Virus record (IMG/VR): IMGVR_UViG_3300011115_000677
Coordinates: 1-30,855 of that record
Reading direction: 5' to 3' (one strand)
DNA: 30,855 bases
From: a virus
Shown here in pieces: positions 6,125 through 12,520 of this stretch; position 1 is the first letter of the stretch; each line of letters starts with the position of its first letter. Below the pieces are notes generated by a model that did no database searches, was not told where the DNA came from, and saw only the letters and a list, made by a program, of their open reading frames with translations. A program made the position numbers and the translations under genes.

Positions 6125-6986
6125 CAGAGAAAACATTGTCCGATTATTTGCCCGTTTTGCTAATAAATACGGAACGCTTTGGACGACACGATTAGGGGCT
6201 AACCCTGATTGGGAAATGTGTATTGATGATTGGTTTGAAGACCTAAAGCACTTTGATTATAAAACCCTTGTTTTAGCAGCTAAGAGCGCATTAACCACAT
6301 TTAACGATTACCCACCTACATTTGGGCAATTTGAGGATTTATGCAAAAGGCACTCTGGTTTTTTACAGCGTGAAGATGCAATCAAGATGCTTATAGCTAG
6401 GGATTTTAGCCACCCTATTGTAAAAATAATGTATGACAAAATAGGTTCTTGGACTCTAACCAACGGCAAAGAGACGGAAGTTCAAGCCAAAGCGCGAGAC
6501 GCTTACCGAGAAGCAGAAAGTGAATTTACTTTGTTTCCTGATAAATGTTGGGCGCAACTAGAGTCTTTTAACGCAAAACCAAAAGAGCTACCCGCACCCG
6601 CTAAAATCCCCATTTCTAAAGAGCTAAAGTCCTTTAAAGAACGACTGGCCGAGTACCAGGAAAAGCTTGAAGAGGCAAAGATTAATTGCAATGGCATATT
6701 TTACAAAGAGTTTGACGAGAAAAAGATAAAAGTTGGTGGACGTGATTTTGACCAAGCCGTTTATAACGAATGGCGAGACTATTTGATGTCCATTACCGAA
6801 GAACAAACGATGATTTTGCCTGTTAAATATTTGTATGAGCGTAACCGATTCTTAAACATGCGTGACCAAAAAAAGTACTTTGAGAAAGCAGGTTATGCTC
6901 CTGATGCTAATCGCACACCGCAAAAGCAAGGGCGTAGCGGAAATGGAAAGCCTACAAAGATATATAAAAACTGGCAAGGTGACTAA
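6090..6986 (+). CDS. Lambda P-like replication protein, candidate helicase loader
   Basis: 298 aa from the ATG at 6090 (an ATG at 6078 is also open); it overlaps the initiator gene by 35 bp. The N-terminal domain (LFARFANKYGTLWTTRLG ... YPPTFGQFEDLC, about 20-95) looks like the helical domain of phage P/loader proteins, where a short helical repeat ends in PP-T-G-F--LC. A coiled coil spans about 185-205, and the C-terminal tail is basic and disordered. Role by position and pattern: bring the host replicative helicase to the O-bound origin. No Walker motif is seen, so it is not DnaC-like. Confidence 0.65.
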   Translation: MNTVTSLQTTCSRENIVRLFARFANKYGTLWTTRLGANPDWEMCIDDWFEDLKHFDYKTLVLAAKSALTTFNDYPPTFGQFEDLCKRHSGFLQREDAIKMLIARDFSHPIVKIMYDKIGSWTLTNGKETEVQAKARDAYREAESEFTLFPDKCWAQLESFNAKPKELPAPAKIPISKELKSFKERLAEYQEKLEEAKINCNGIFYKEFDEKKIKVGGRDFDQAVYNEWRDYLMSITEEQTMILPVKYLYERNRFLNMRDQKKYFEKAGYAPDANRTPQKQGRSGNGKPTKIYKNWQGD

Positions 6987-7201
6987 TGAACCGTGGACTA
7001 TGGATAGCCCGCAAGAATTATTTATGTGGTTTGATAAAAAAGGTTTCTGATGGACATGGCGGAGATGACATAGAATTTCTACGGCAACATTGTAGGGAAG
7101 TGTTAGAAGCCCCTCCAGAGGAGAAAATAGAAGAGGCCATCAAGTGCTATGAAGAGATGGTCGAGCAACTTAAATACTATCCAGAGAGGCAAAGGAAATG
7201 A
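6986..7201 (+). CDS. Hypothetical protein, 71 aa
   Basis: The start overlaps the loader stop (TAATG). The sequence begins MNRGLWIARKNYLCGLIKKV and continues as an acidic helix-rich region (EEKIEEAIKCYEEMVEQL). The middle EAPPEEKIEEAI region could mediate protein contacts. No family recognised. Coupled to the next gene by ATGA. Confidence 0.55.
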   Translation: MNRGLWIARKNYLCGLIKKVSDGHGGDDIEFLRQHCREVLEAPPEEKIEEAIKCYEEMVEQLKYYPERQRK

Positions 7202-7356
7202 CCAAGGTATTGGAAGGAACGGAAGCAAAAAAGTTTGTGGCGTGGCTTACGATGGTGAAAGGATTTTTACCCAAGAGTATGCCATTGTCCGAAGCCCAAG
7301 AAATCTATATGAGAAAACGAGCCGATGAAAAAAAAGAGCAAAGTACAGCCAGTTAA
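7198..7356 (+). CDS. Hypothetical protein, 52 aa
   Basis: The ATG overlaps the previous stop by 4 bp and has an AAAGGA SD. The peptide runs MTKVLEGTEAKKFVAWLTMV and ends with a charged KRADEKKEQ tail. Small, helical, of unknown function. Placed between the loader candidate and the VRR-NUC nuclease. Confidence 0.55.
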   Translation: MTKVLEGTEAKKFVAWLTMVKGFLPKSMPLSEAQEIYMRKRADEKKEQSTAS

Positions 7357-7504
7357 TCTACGCGACAGACAGGAAGTCATGGCGCTAATGAAGATTTTAT
7401 ATGGTAATGACGAGGTTAAGGATGACCAAACGCATATCAATACCCACCGAGAACCAGGAACAAAGGTGGCTAGTAAAGTGGTTGAGCCTTCATCCACAAC
7501 TTAA
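7325..7504 (+). CDS. Possible 59-aa protein overlapping the nuclease gene
   Basis: This ORF (MKKKSKVQPVNLRDRQEVMA at the start) bridges the 65-bp gap before the nuclease start and then overlaps it by 83 bp in another frame. The SD is weak. The first half reads like protein, while the second half may be a shadow of the nuclease gene. Kept at low confidence. Confidence 0.3.
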   Translation: MKKKSKVQPVNLRDRQEVMALMKILYGNDEVKDDQTHINTHREPGTKVASKVVEPSSTT

Positions 7505-7814
7505 GGACTTCTTTTGTAAGAACAACAACGAGGGGAAACGAACAGAGGCGCAAACGTGGAACTTAAAGCTGCAAGGATTACGCCCAGGTGTGAGTGACTT
7601 GTTTATTCCCTATCCAAGCCAAAGCGGTAAATACGCAGGGCTTTGGTTAGAGGTTAAGCGCGCCATGAAATACCCGCCATCAGCACAAAAGGCAGAGTCT
7701 TGGGCGAACCAAATAATATGGATTGAGCGGATGAAAACCGTTGGATTTGATGGCCAATTCTGCTATGGTTGGATTAATGGTAAGGAAATCATCGAGCGTT
7801 ATCTCCTCTCCTGA
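7422..7814 (+). CDS. VRR-NUC domain nuclease
   Basis: 130 aa from the ATG at 7422 (GAGG SD); a start at 7401 is also open. The hallmark core is present: E10 near the N-terminus, NNNEGKRT (34-41), LRPGVSDLFIP (53-63, with Asp59) and GLWLEVKR (73-80, Glu77-x-Lys79), the PD-(D/E)xK centre of VRR-NUC proteins. Standalone phage VRR-NUC enzymes are single-domain nucleases tied to replication, recombination or Holliday-junction processing. A terminator closes the replication operon just after it. Confidence 0.85.
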   Translation: MTKRISIPTENQEQRWLVKWLSLHPQLKDFFCKNNNEGKRTEAQTWNLKLQGLRPGVSDLFIPYPSQSGKYAGLWLEVKRAMKYPPSAQKAESWANQIIWIERMKTVGFDGQFCYGWINGKEIIERYLLS

Positions 7815-7867
7815 TTTTATTTATTATTAATTTCCGTTTATTCATGATTGCTTCCTTGTTGGTGGAT

Positions 7868-7903
7868 TAGCTCGGACATTGCAAAATCTTCGAGCTAGTT
7901 TTT
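7868..7903 (+). terminator. Rho-independent terminator after replication operon
   Basis: TAGCTCG (7868-7874) and CGAGCTA (7891-7897) form a perfect 7-bp stem with a 16-nt loop, directly followed by GTTTTT. It separates the replication genes from the lysis genes, which start from their own promoter immediately downstream. Confidence 0.7.
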
Positions 7904-7910
7904 AATCCTG

Positions 7911-7919
7911 TGCTATGAT
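7911..7919 (+). promoter_or_regulatory. Extended -10 promoter before lysis genes
   Basis: TGCTATGAT is a TG-n-TATGAT extended -10 element, 31 bp upstream of the endolysin start. No good -35 is visible, which is usual for extended -10 promoters. It lies right behind a terminator, which supports independent initiation here. Confidence 0.5.
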
Positions 7920-7949
7920 TTAAATAAAACATTCGCAAAGGATTACGAC

Positions 7950-8360
7950 ATGCCAAAATTAAGCACTGCTTCACAACAAAAACTATTTACCTGTCACCCC
8001 GACCTACAAACTTTGTTTCGTGAAGTAATCAAGTATTTTGACTGCACTATCATAGAGGGATTTAGAAATGAGGCTGACCAAAATAAAGCGTTCGCTGCTG
8101 GCAATTCCAAACTTAAATGGCCTAATGGCAAGCATAACAAAAGCCCGTCAATGGCTGTCGATGTTGCTCCTTATCCTATTGACTGGAACAATACTAAGCG
8201 CATGTACTGGTTTGGTGGATATGTGCTAGGCGTGGCTCAAATGCTTAAGAATGAAGGCAAGATGACCCATGATGTGCGCTACGGTGGCGATTGGGACGGT
8301 GACAAAGACATCAACGACCAGACCTTTAATGACACCGTACATTTTGAATTAGTACCATGA
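7950..8360 (+). CDS. Endolysin, M15-type L-alanyl-D-glutamate peptidase
   Basis: 136 aa. Motifs of the M15C/VanY fold: TIIEGFRNEADQNKAFAAG (about 33-51), then H62 with S67 and D71 (KHNKSPSMAVDVAPYP) and a final zinc ligand His131 in VHFEL. These give the H/D/H zinc site of phage peptidoglycan endopeptidases, which cut the L-Ala-D-Glu stem bond. There is no signal peptide, so it needs a holin, and a small membrane protein follows 12 bp later. SD AAAGGA lies in a weak inverted repeat. Confidence 0.88.
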   Translation: MPKLSTASQQKLFTCHPDLQTLFREVIKYFDCTIIEGFRNEADQNKAFAAGNSKLKWPNGKHNKSPSMAVDVAPYPIDWNNTKRMYWFGGYVLGVAQMLKNEGKMTHDVRYGGDWDGDKDINDQTFNDTVHFELVP

Positions 8361-8372
8361 TTAGAGGTGGAT

Positions 8373-8591
8373 ATGAACAAGGTGAAGAACTATTTTAAAA
8401 AAAATCCTCACGTAGCCCTTTCTGTTCCAACAATTTTGTGTTTTATTACGTTCATTACTAACCTTATCAAAGCCTTAAGTGATGGCAACATCGATGCTAA
8501 CGAGTTTCACGGCTTAATGGCATCGGCTGATGGCTTTGAAGCAGCCGTTATGTTTATTGTGATGCTCGTATTGAAGGACAAAAAGAAGTAA
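8373..8591 (+). CDS. Putative holin, 72 aa
   Basis: Start ATG at 8373 with a GAGGTGG SD. Two hydrophobic segments are visible: VALSVPTILCFITFITNLI (about 14-32) and AAVMFIVMLVLK (about 57-69). Between them is a polar stretch, DGNIDANEFHG, and the C-terminus is basic (KDKKK). Two transmembrane helices, a lysine tail and location directly after the endolysin fit a class II-like holin, though the sequence does not identify a family. Confidence 0.7.
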   Translation: MNKVKNYFKKNPHVALSVPTILCFITFITNLIKALSDGNIDANEFHGLMASADGFEAAVMFIVMLVLKDKKK

Positions 8592-8605
8592 GATATCTTG
8601 GTATC
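8592..8605. promoter_or_regulatory. Operator-like palindrome before small terminase
   Basis: GATATCTTGGTATC matches, on the minus strand, the ATATC-N2-GATAT motif of the early control region with one difference per site. It overlaps the end of the putative holin gene and lies 30 bp ahead of the small terminase start. Confidence 0.4.
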
Positions 8606-8616
8606 TACACCAAACA

Positions 8617-8632
8617 CACTAAAGGATTAGTG
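8617..8632 (+). promoter_or_regulatory. Hairpin with SD in the loop, small terminase
   Basis: CACTA-AAGGAT-TAGTG: a perfect 5-bp inverted repeat whose loop is the SD AAGGA, at proper spacing to ATG 8635. The same design recurs before the coat, tail-spike and tail-fibre genes. Confidence 0.5.
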
Positions 8633-8634
8633 AC

Positions 8635-9051
8635 ATGGGCAAAAACTCTATTAAGCCAGAACCTGAGACAATTGGACGTCCCAGCAAATTCACACCTGAA
8701 CGATGTGCAGACATCATCAGCGCTATTTCAAGGCGCGCACCTTACCAGTTAGCAGCAGAAGCTAACGGCATTTCAGAGCGTACTTTATTCTACTGGTTAG
8801 AGGAAGGCGTGAGAGATTTGGATAACAATATTGACTCAGAACATGCAGCCTTTTTGCAGTCTATAAAGAGGGCAGAAATGCAAAAAGTCATGGAACACAC
8901 CGATATGATTGCTGCTAAACCTGAGCGATGGCAAGCTGATGCCTGGTTGCTTGAGCGTAGATGGCCTAAGCACTTCGGGGCTAATGCACAAGTGAATGAG
9001 CTTAACGAGAGACTAGCCAGACTTGAGACCGGAGAGGGCAAGAGTGAATAA
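8635..9051 (+). CDS. terS: Terminase small subunit
   Basis: 138 aa. The N-terminal DNA-binding unit is GRPSKFTPERCADIISAISR followed by the helix-turn-helix QLAAEANGISERTLFYWLEE (about 39-58). The middle carries FLQSIKRAEMQKVMEHT, then WQADAWLLERRWPKHFG (about 101-117). This GRP-K-T-E ... ISERTLY-W ... AW-LERR-P--FG pattern belongs to the HTH-type small terminases, not to P22 gp3. Role: recognise the pac/cos site and regulate the large subunit, which is encoded 1.8 kb downstream after a set of small genes. Confidence 0.85.
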   Translation: MGKNSIKPEPETIGRPSKFTPERCADIISAISRRAPYQLAAEANGISERTLFYWLEEGVRDLDNNIDSEHAAFLQSIKRAEMQKVMEHTDMIAAKPERWQADAWLLERRWPKHFGANAQVNELNERLARLETGEGKSE

Positions 9052-9172
9052 GAAGCCAAGCAAGACCCCAGAGAAGGACATCTACGGGAAGCATGAGAAG
9101 CATTTGCACGAACCCGTTAAAAAGCAAATGAAGTTCCCCAAACCTAAAGGAGAAAAAAATAATGGGCGCTAA
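9044..9172 (+). CDS. Small basic protein, 42 aa, GTG start
   Basis: GTG at 9044 with an AGAGGG SD, overlapping the small terminase stop by 8 bp. The peptide (NKKPSKTPEKDIYGKHEKHL ...) is Lys/His/Pro-rich and probably disordered. Overlaps the next gene by 11 bp. Function unknown; likely nucleic-acid or virion associated by charge alone. Confidence 0.5.
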   Translation: MNKKPSKTPEKDIYGKHEKHLHEPVKKQMKFPKPKGEKNNGR

Positions 9173-9338
9173 ATACGTATCTGATAAGCCAGACGGTTAC
9201 TTGTCTACTCGCAACAACGTGTACCTTGACCGTGAGAAAAAGCAAGAGGTTCGCATTTTTAAAGAAGCAGGTGCTTGCCGTGACCTACCCGCACAGAGTA
9301 AGGCTAATTACGGAAAAAAGAAAGGCATTGCATATTAA
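9162..9338 (+). CDS. Hypothetical protein, 58 aa
   Basis: ATG at 9162 with AAAGGAG. Reads MGAKYVSDKPDGYLSTRNNV and continues with a basic C-terminus (NYGKKKGIAY). One Cys. Not recognised. Its last codons overlap the first of two operator-like repeats at 9332. Confidence 0.5.
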   Translation: MGAKYVSDKPDGYLSTRNNVYLDREKKQEVRIFKEAGACRDLPAQSKANYGKKKGIAY

Positions 9339-9401
9339 GATATAAATATTGACAGATATTAAGATATGAGTAATAATACCCTCACATTGTTAATTGTGAG
9401 G
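9332..9401 (+). promoter_or_regulatory. Strong promoter with two operator repeats and a leader hairpin
   Basis: A consensus -35 TTGACA (9349-9354) is followed after 16-17 bp by TAATAAT (9371-9377). The 12-mer ATATTAAGATAT occurs twice in direct orientation (9332-9343 and 9356-9367), the second lying in the promoter spacer. The motif equals the early operator with one change. The transcript would then begin near CCTCACA (9380-9386), which pairs with TGTGAGG (9395-9401); this second arm includes the SD of the next gene. Confidence 0.7.
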
Positions 9402-9409
9402 AATTAGAG

Positions 9410-9589
9410 ATGAGAATCGTTGACCAGCACCATGAGCTTTGGAAGGCATTTGTCGAGGGACGACAACAGTACTTGCAGCGTTGCGTACCGAGTGCAGAGC
9501 CAGAGGCCATACAAGAGCTTCATTTAACCCGCAAGGTTTATGATGCCCTTGGTGACTTAAAAGAGCTTTTAGATAACAAGCGTTTATAA
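9410..9589 (+). CDS. Hypothetical protein, 59 aa
   Basis: Begins MRIVDQHHELWKAFVEGRQQ, with a GAGG SD placed in the 3' arm of the leader hairpin. Helical and charged (KVYDALGDLKELLDNK). It is the first gene behind the strong promoter at 9349. Function unknown. Confidence 0.55.
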   Translation: MRIVDQHHELWKAFVEGRQQYLQRCVPSAEPEAIQELHLTRKVYDALGDLKELLDNKRL

Positions 9590-9618
9590 TGAGCGCTTTT
9601 TTACAAGGAGAGTAAGGC

Positions 9619-9789
9619 GTGATTACATTGGATGTATTGCAGAAACGCAGAGATTCTTTGGCCGGCACCTTAACCACAAGCCAAGTAGACCTAGACTTGC
9701 TTAAGGAGCGAGCCAAAGACTTAAAGAAAGAGATTGCAAACACACAGGGCGCAATACTCGAAATCGACCATATGATTGAATCGCTATAA
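9619..9789 (+). CDS. Small coiled-coil protein, 56 aa, GTG start
   Basis: GTG at 9619 with AAGGAG upstream. After ITLDVLQKRRDSLAGTL the sequence has regular heptads (LLKERAKDLKKEIANTQGAI ... IDHMIESL). A short trimeric or dimeric coiled coil is likely. No recognised family; possible assembly chaperone or structural spacer. Confidence 0.55.
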   Translation: MITLDVLQKRRDSLAGTLTTSQVDLDLLKERAKDLKKEIANTQGAILEIDHMIESL

Positions 9790-9801
9790 GGACATAACGC
9801 C

Positions 9802-9993
9802 ATGAGCCTATTTAGTTCTATGTTACAACCCATACTTGAGCGCGAGCTTAAATCCCTTGAACCCGAGATTGCAGACTTCCTATTAAACCTATTAAAGAAC
9901 ATGTCAAATGAAGTTCTTGCCTGGGCAGAAGAGAAGCTACACGCAGACTTAAACAACGATGGCGTAATAGGAGAACCTAAGAATGAAGCTTGA
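9802..9993 (+). CDS. Hypothetical protein with Ca-loop-like motif, 63 aa
   Basis: Helical N-terminus (LQPILERELKSLEPEIADFL) followed by a C-terminal DLNNDGVIGEP stretch near residue 49. This reproduces the start of an EF-hand/dockerin calcium loop (D-x-N-x-D-G-x-I). Small, acidic, of unknown role. Overlaps the next gene by 11 bp. Confidence 0.6.
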   Translation: MSLFSSMLQPILERELKSLEPEIADFLLNLLKNMSNEVLAWAEEKLHADLNNDGVIGEPKNEA

Positions 9994-10225
9994 GAAAGGA
10001 AAGAAGGCAGCTACTCCAAAGGGAATGTCACATAACGTGAAGACTATGGAGAAGGCGGGTTACGGCAAAAAGCGTGCCGAAGGTGCAGCTTATGGAGAGG
10101 TTGGCATGGAGAAGAAAGCCCGTAAGGATGAGTCCAAAGCCATGAAGAAGCATATGGACGAGAAGCAAGACAAGGCCATGCTTCGTAAAACCATCAAGAA
10201 AGATTGCATGAAGAAGGGTAAGTAA
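9983..10225 (+). CDS. Lysine-rich protein, 80 aa
   Basis: Extremely basic (about a third Lys/Arg), with repeats of KK and a central KAGYGKKRAEGAAYGEVGME segment; the tail is KKDCMKKGK. Probably disordered when free. Such proteins in phage late regions may bind DNA or RNA, for example as a virion DNA condensation factor, but this is charge-based inference only. Confidence 0.6.
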   Translation: MKLEKGKKAATPKGMSHNVKTMEKAGYGKKRAEGAAYGEVGMEKKARKDESKAMKKHMDEKQDKAMLRKTIKKDCMKKGK

Positions 10226-10227
10226 TC

Positions 10228-10407
10228 ATGGCTGACAAGAAATGGATTGCTAAGGCTATCAAGAAGCCTGGCGCATTACACAAAGAGTTAGGCGTACCCG
10301 AAGGAAAGAAGATACCAAAAAAGACTTTAGACAAAGCAGCTAAAGCACCAGGCAAGTTAGGACAGCGTGCAAGGTTAGCTGAAACACTAGGTAAAATGAA
10401 GAAATAA
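10228..10407 (+). CDS. Conserved small basic phage protein, 59 aa
   Basis: MADKKWIAKAIKKPGALHKE with LGVPEGKKIPKKTL and GKLGQRARLAETL. The pattern KWI-KAIKKPGALHKELGVP-GKKIP ... G-LGKRARLA-TL is, from memory, widespread in unrelated tailed phages and uncharacterised. It is basic and may bind DNA. Ends one base before a strong RNA-hairpin-forming segment. Confidence 0.7.
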   Translation: MADKKWIAKAIKKPGALHKELGVPEGKKIPKKTLDKAAKAPGKLGQRARLAETLGKMKK

Positions 10408-10461
10408 GTGCTGAATGGGTAGCGGGGCGTATTCATAAAACGAAACGCCCTATAACAGCAC
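10408..10461 (+). other. Nested RNA hairpin between small genes
   Basis: An outer pair GTGCTG/CAGCAC (10408-10413 with 10456-10461) encloses GGGGCGT/ACGCCCT (10424-10430 with 10445-10451), extended by TTC/GAA across a bulge. The result is a long, GC-rich stem-loop with no T-tract. It is probably an mRNA-stabilising or processing structure rather than a classical terminator. Confidence 0.55.
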
Positions 10462-10506
10462 GCAACGCTCGAAGGATAGAGCGGAAACTGAATAAGGATA
10501 TAGGGC

Positions 10507-10692
10507 ATGGCTGTAATCAGAAACAGTTGGGTAGAGAAGGTCAAAAAGAAGAAGGTAGCGGAAACGGCACCATCTTATGAGTCCTATTCCCAAAAGAATG
10601 ACTTTGAACATCAAACACGCAAACCAAAGCAACGTCATACTCCATCATTAAAGGCTACGATGAGTAGGACTTTACGAGGGGTGAGAAAATAG
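10507..10692 (+). CDS. Hypothetical basic protein, 61 aa
   Basis: MAVIRNSWVEKVKKKKVAET at the start, then a Ser/Lys/Arg-rich, presumably disordered region ending SRTLRGVRK. No motif recognised. Its stop overlaps the GTG of the following zinc-ribbon gene (TAGTG). Confidence 0.5.
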   Translation: MAVIRNSWVEKVKKKKVAETAPSYESYSQKNDFEHQTRKPKQRHTPSLKATMSRTLRGVRK

Positions 10693-10886
10693 TGCAATGT
10701 CGCAGTTGTGGCTATGGTGAATCTCGCGTGGTTGACACTAACAAAGACGAGAGAACCAATCAAATTTACCGAAGACGCGAGTGCATAAAGTGCGGTGTTC
10801 GATTCACCACGCAAGAGCATTTACGCGATACATATACTCGTTCCCCATACAAAACCCCGCCGCCTAAAAGGATTTTAGAGAAATGA
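10692..10886 (+). CDS. Stand-alone NrdR-type zinc ribbon protein, 64 aa
   Basis: MQCRSCGYGESRVVDTNKDE followed by YRRRECIKCGVRFTTQEHL reproduces the zinc ribbon of NrdR (CxxCG ... S-VVD-R ... RRR-C--C--RFTT-E). Both CxxC pairs and the RRREC motif are intact, but the ATP-cone that makes up the rest of NrdR (about 150 aa) is absent. It could bind NrdR-box-like DNA or compete with host NrdR, or may just use the fold. Starts at GTG; overlaps the large terminase by 4 bp (ATGA). Confidence 0.75.
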   Translation: MQCRSCGYGESRVVDTNKDERTNQIYRRRECIKCGVRFTTQEHLRDTYTRSPYKTPPPKRILEK

Positions 10887-12442
10887 GTTTAAGCGCATCA
10901 GGAATAGCCAAACGCATTGCAGCAATCGAAGAATCTCGAAAAAAGGGTATTGAGAAGCAGATTACTATTAACGATACAAGGATGACGATACATGCTAAAG
11001 AACAGGATAAAATCTATATTCCAACTGCGACTGGTGATATTGCTCATCTCGATAATAACTTTGTGCGTGTCATTATGGGGCCTTATGGTAGCGGAAAGAG
11101 TACATGGGCAGCAGCAGAAATTGTTAGACGAGCTTGCGCAGTTCCACGTTGGCATAACGGTAGAAGACGAAGCCGGTGGGGAATTGTGCGAAATACTTCT
11201 GGGGAACTTGCCACAACAACCCTAGCTACTTGGCTTAGTTGGTTCGAAGATTTAGGCGATGTACGCAAGAGACAAAAGCCTATAATGACCTACGAACATA
11301 GCTTTAATGACGGGTTTGGTATTGTAGAACTTGAGTTATTATTCATAGCCCTTGATAGACCTGAAGATGTGCGCAAGATTAAATCTCTTGAGTTAACAGG
11401 TTGCTACATTAACGAGTTATCCGAAGTCCCAAAGGCAGCGCTTGCCCACATGAAAGGACGGGTTAACCGCTACCCATCAAAGGCGTTTTGTCATGAACCG
11501 TATTGGTCTGGCATTATTGCCGATACCAACCCACCTGAAGATGACCACTGGATATTCAAAGACTTTGAAGAAAATACTTATGAAGGCCATCGGTTATTCA
11601 AACAACCACCTGGTTTAATTAAGGATGAAGATGACAAGTGGGTACGAAATCCAGCGTGTGATAACTTTGACCATTTGCCTCATGATTACTATGAGAAGCT
11701 CGCCCAAGGACAGTCTCAAGAGTTTATTAAGGTGTTTTGTCTTGGTGAATACGGTGCTGTTGGTTTTGGTAAGCGAGTTTATCCAGAATTTAATCCCGAT
11801 TTTCATGCTGTTGATTCTCTTGCAGCTATTCAAGGAGAGCAACTTATTTTAGGCTGGGACTTTGGGTTAACACCTGCTTGCGTGGTATTGCAGTTGTCGG
11901 CCAGAGGCCAGTTGCTTGTGCTTAAAGAGTACATAGCCGATGGTATGGGTATTAGAAGCTTTGCCGAGGCTATTGTCATTCCTCAAATAGCCAAAGACTT
12001 TCCTTATTGCAAAATAGGGATGTCCATTGCAGACCCAGCAGGAAACGCACGAAACGAAATAGTTGAGGAAATGTCCTGTATTGGCGAGCTAAATACCCTA
12101 GGCATTCCCACGCACTCAGCACGAACAAATGATATTGACCCACGTCTAGGTTCTGTCCGTTACTTCCTAAACCGTATGGTTGATGGCAAGCCAGGATTTG
12201 TATTGGATAAAAAACAATGCCCCACTTTATTTAAGGGTTTTGTTAAAGGCTATGTGTATTCTCGAATAGCCGTAGGTGGTGAAGAGCGCTACAAAGACAA
12301 GCCAAACAAGAACGTGTACTCACACGCAATGGATGGTCTAGGTTATGGGTGCCTTGAATTAGCCAGTGATAGAATTACTAATGACAAGGTTGAAAGCAAC
12401 AAGTACGAGAATATGTACAATCCGGTAATGAGGATTTTTTAA
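10883..12442 (+). CDS. terL: Terminase large subunit
   Basis: 519 aa. ATPase: Walker A GPYGSGKST (66-74), Walker B ending CYINE (174-178). RNase H-like nuclease: GWDFGLTP (Asp326), SIADPAG (Asp384) and HAMDGLGYG (Asp484), which form the acidic triad. Length and motif order are normal. It docks on the portal, uses ATP to translocate DNA and cuts genome ends. The frame continues open beyond its TAA stop into the coiled-coil ORF that follows. Confidence 0.92.
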   Translation: MSLSASGIAKRIAAIEESRKKGIEKQITINDTRMTIHAKEQDKIYIPTATGDIAHLDNNFVRVIMGPYGSGKSTWAAAEIVRRACAVPRWHNGRRRSRWGIVRNTSGELATTTLATWLSWFEDLGDVRKRQKPIMTYEHSFNDGFGIVELELLFIALDRPEDVRKIKSLELTGCYINELSEVPKAALAHMKGRVNRYPSKAFCHEPYWSGIIADTNPPEDDHWIFKDFEENTYEGHRLFKQPPGLIKDEDDKWVRNPACDNFDHLPHDYYEKLAQGQSQEFIKVFCLGEYGAVGFGKRVYPEFNPDFHAVDSLAAIQGEQLILGWDFGLTPACVVLQLSARGQLLVLKEYIADGMGIRSFAEAIVIPQIAKDFPYCKIGMSIADPAGNARNEIVEEMSCIGELNTLGIPTHSARTNDIDPRLGSVRYFLNRMVDGKPGFVLDKKQCPTLFKGFVKGYVYSRIAVGGEERYKDKPNKNVYSHAMDGLGYGCLELASDRITNDKVESNKYENMYNPVMRIF

Positions 12443-12520
12443 ATTAGCGCGCATTGGAATTATCTGTTTGATTACAGACATAAAGATTTAGAGACAGGCA
12501 AGCTTAACATTGACAAGCTT

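Noticed and set aside
9390-9956. Minus-strand ORF of 188 aa
   Set aside because: It lies opposite four small plus-strand genes with good SDs and coupled starts, has no SD itself, and is low-complexity (Ser-rich) as expected of an antisense shadow.
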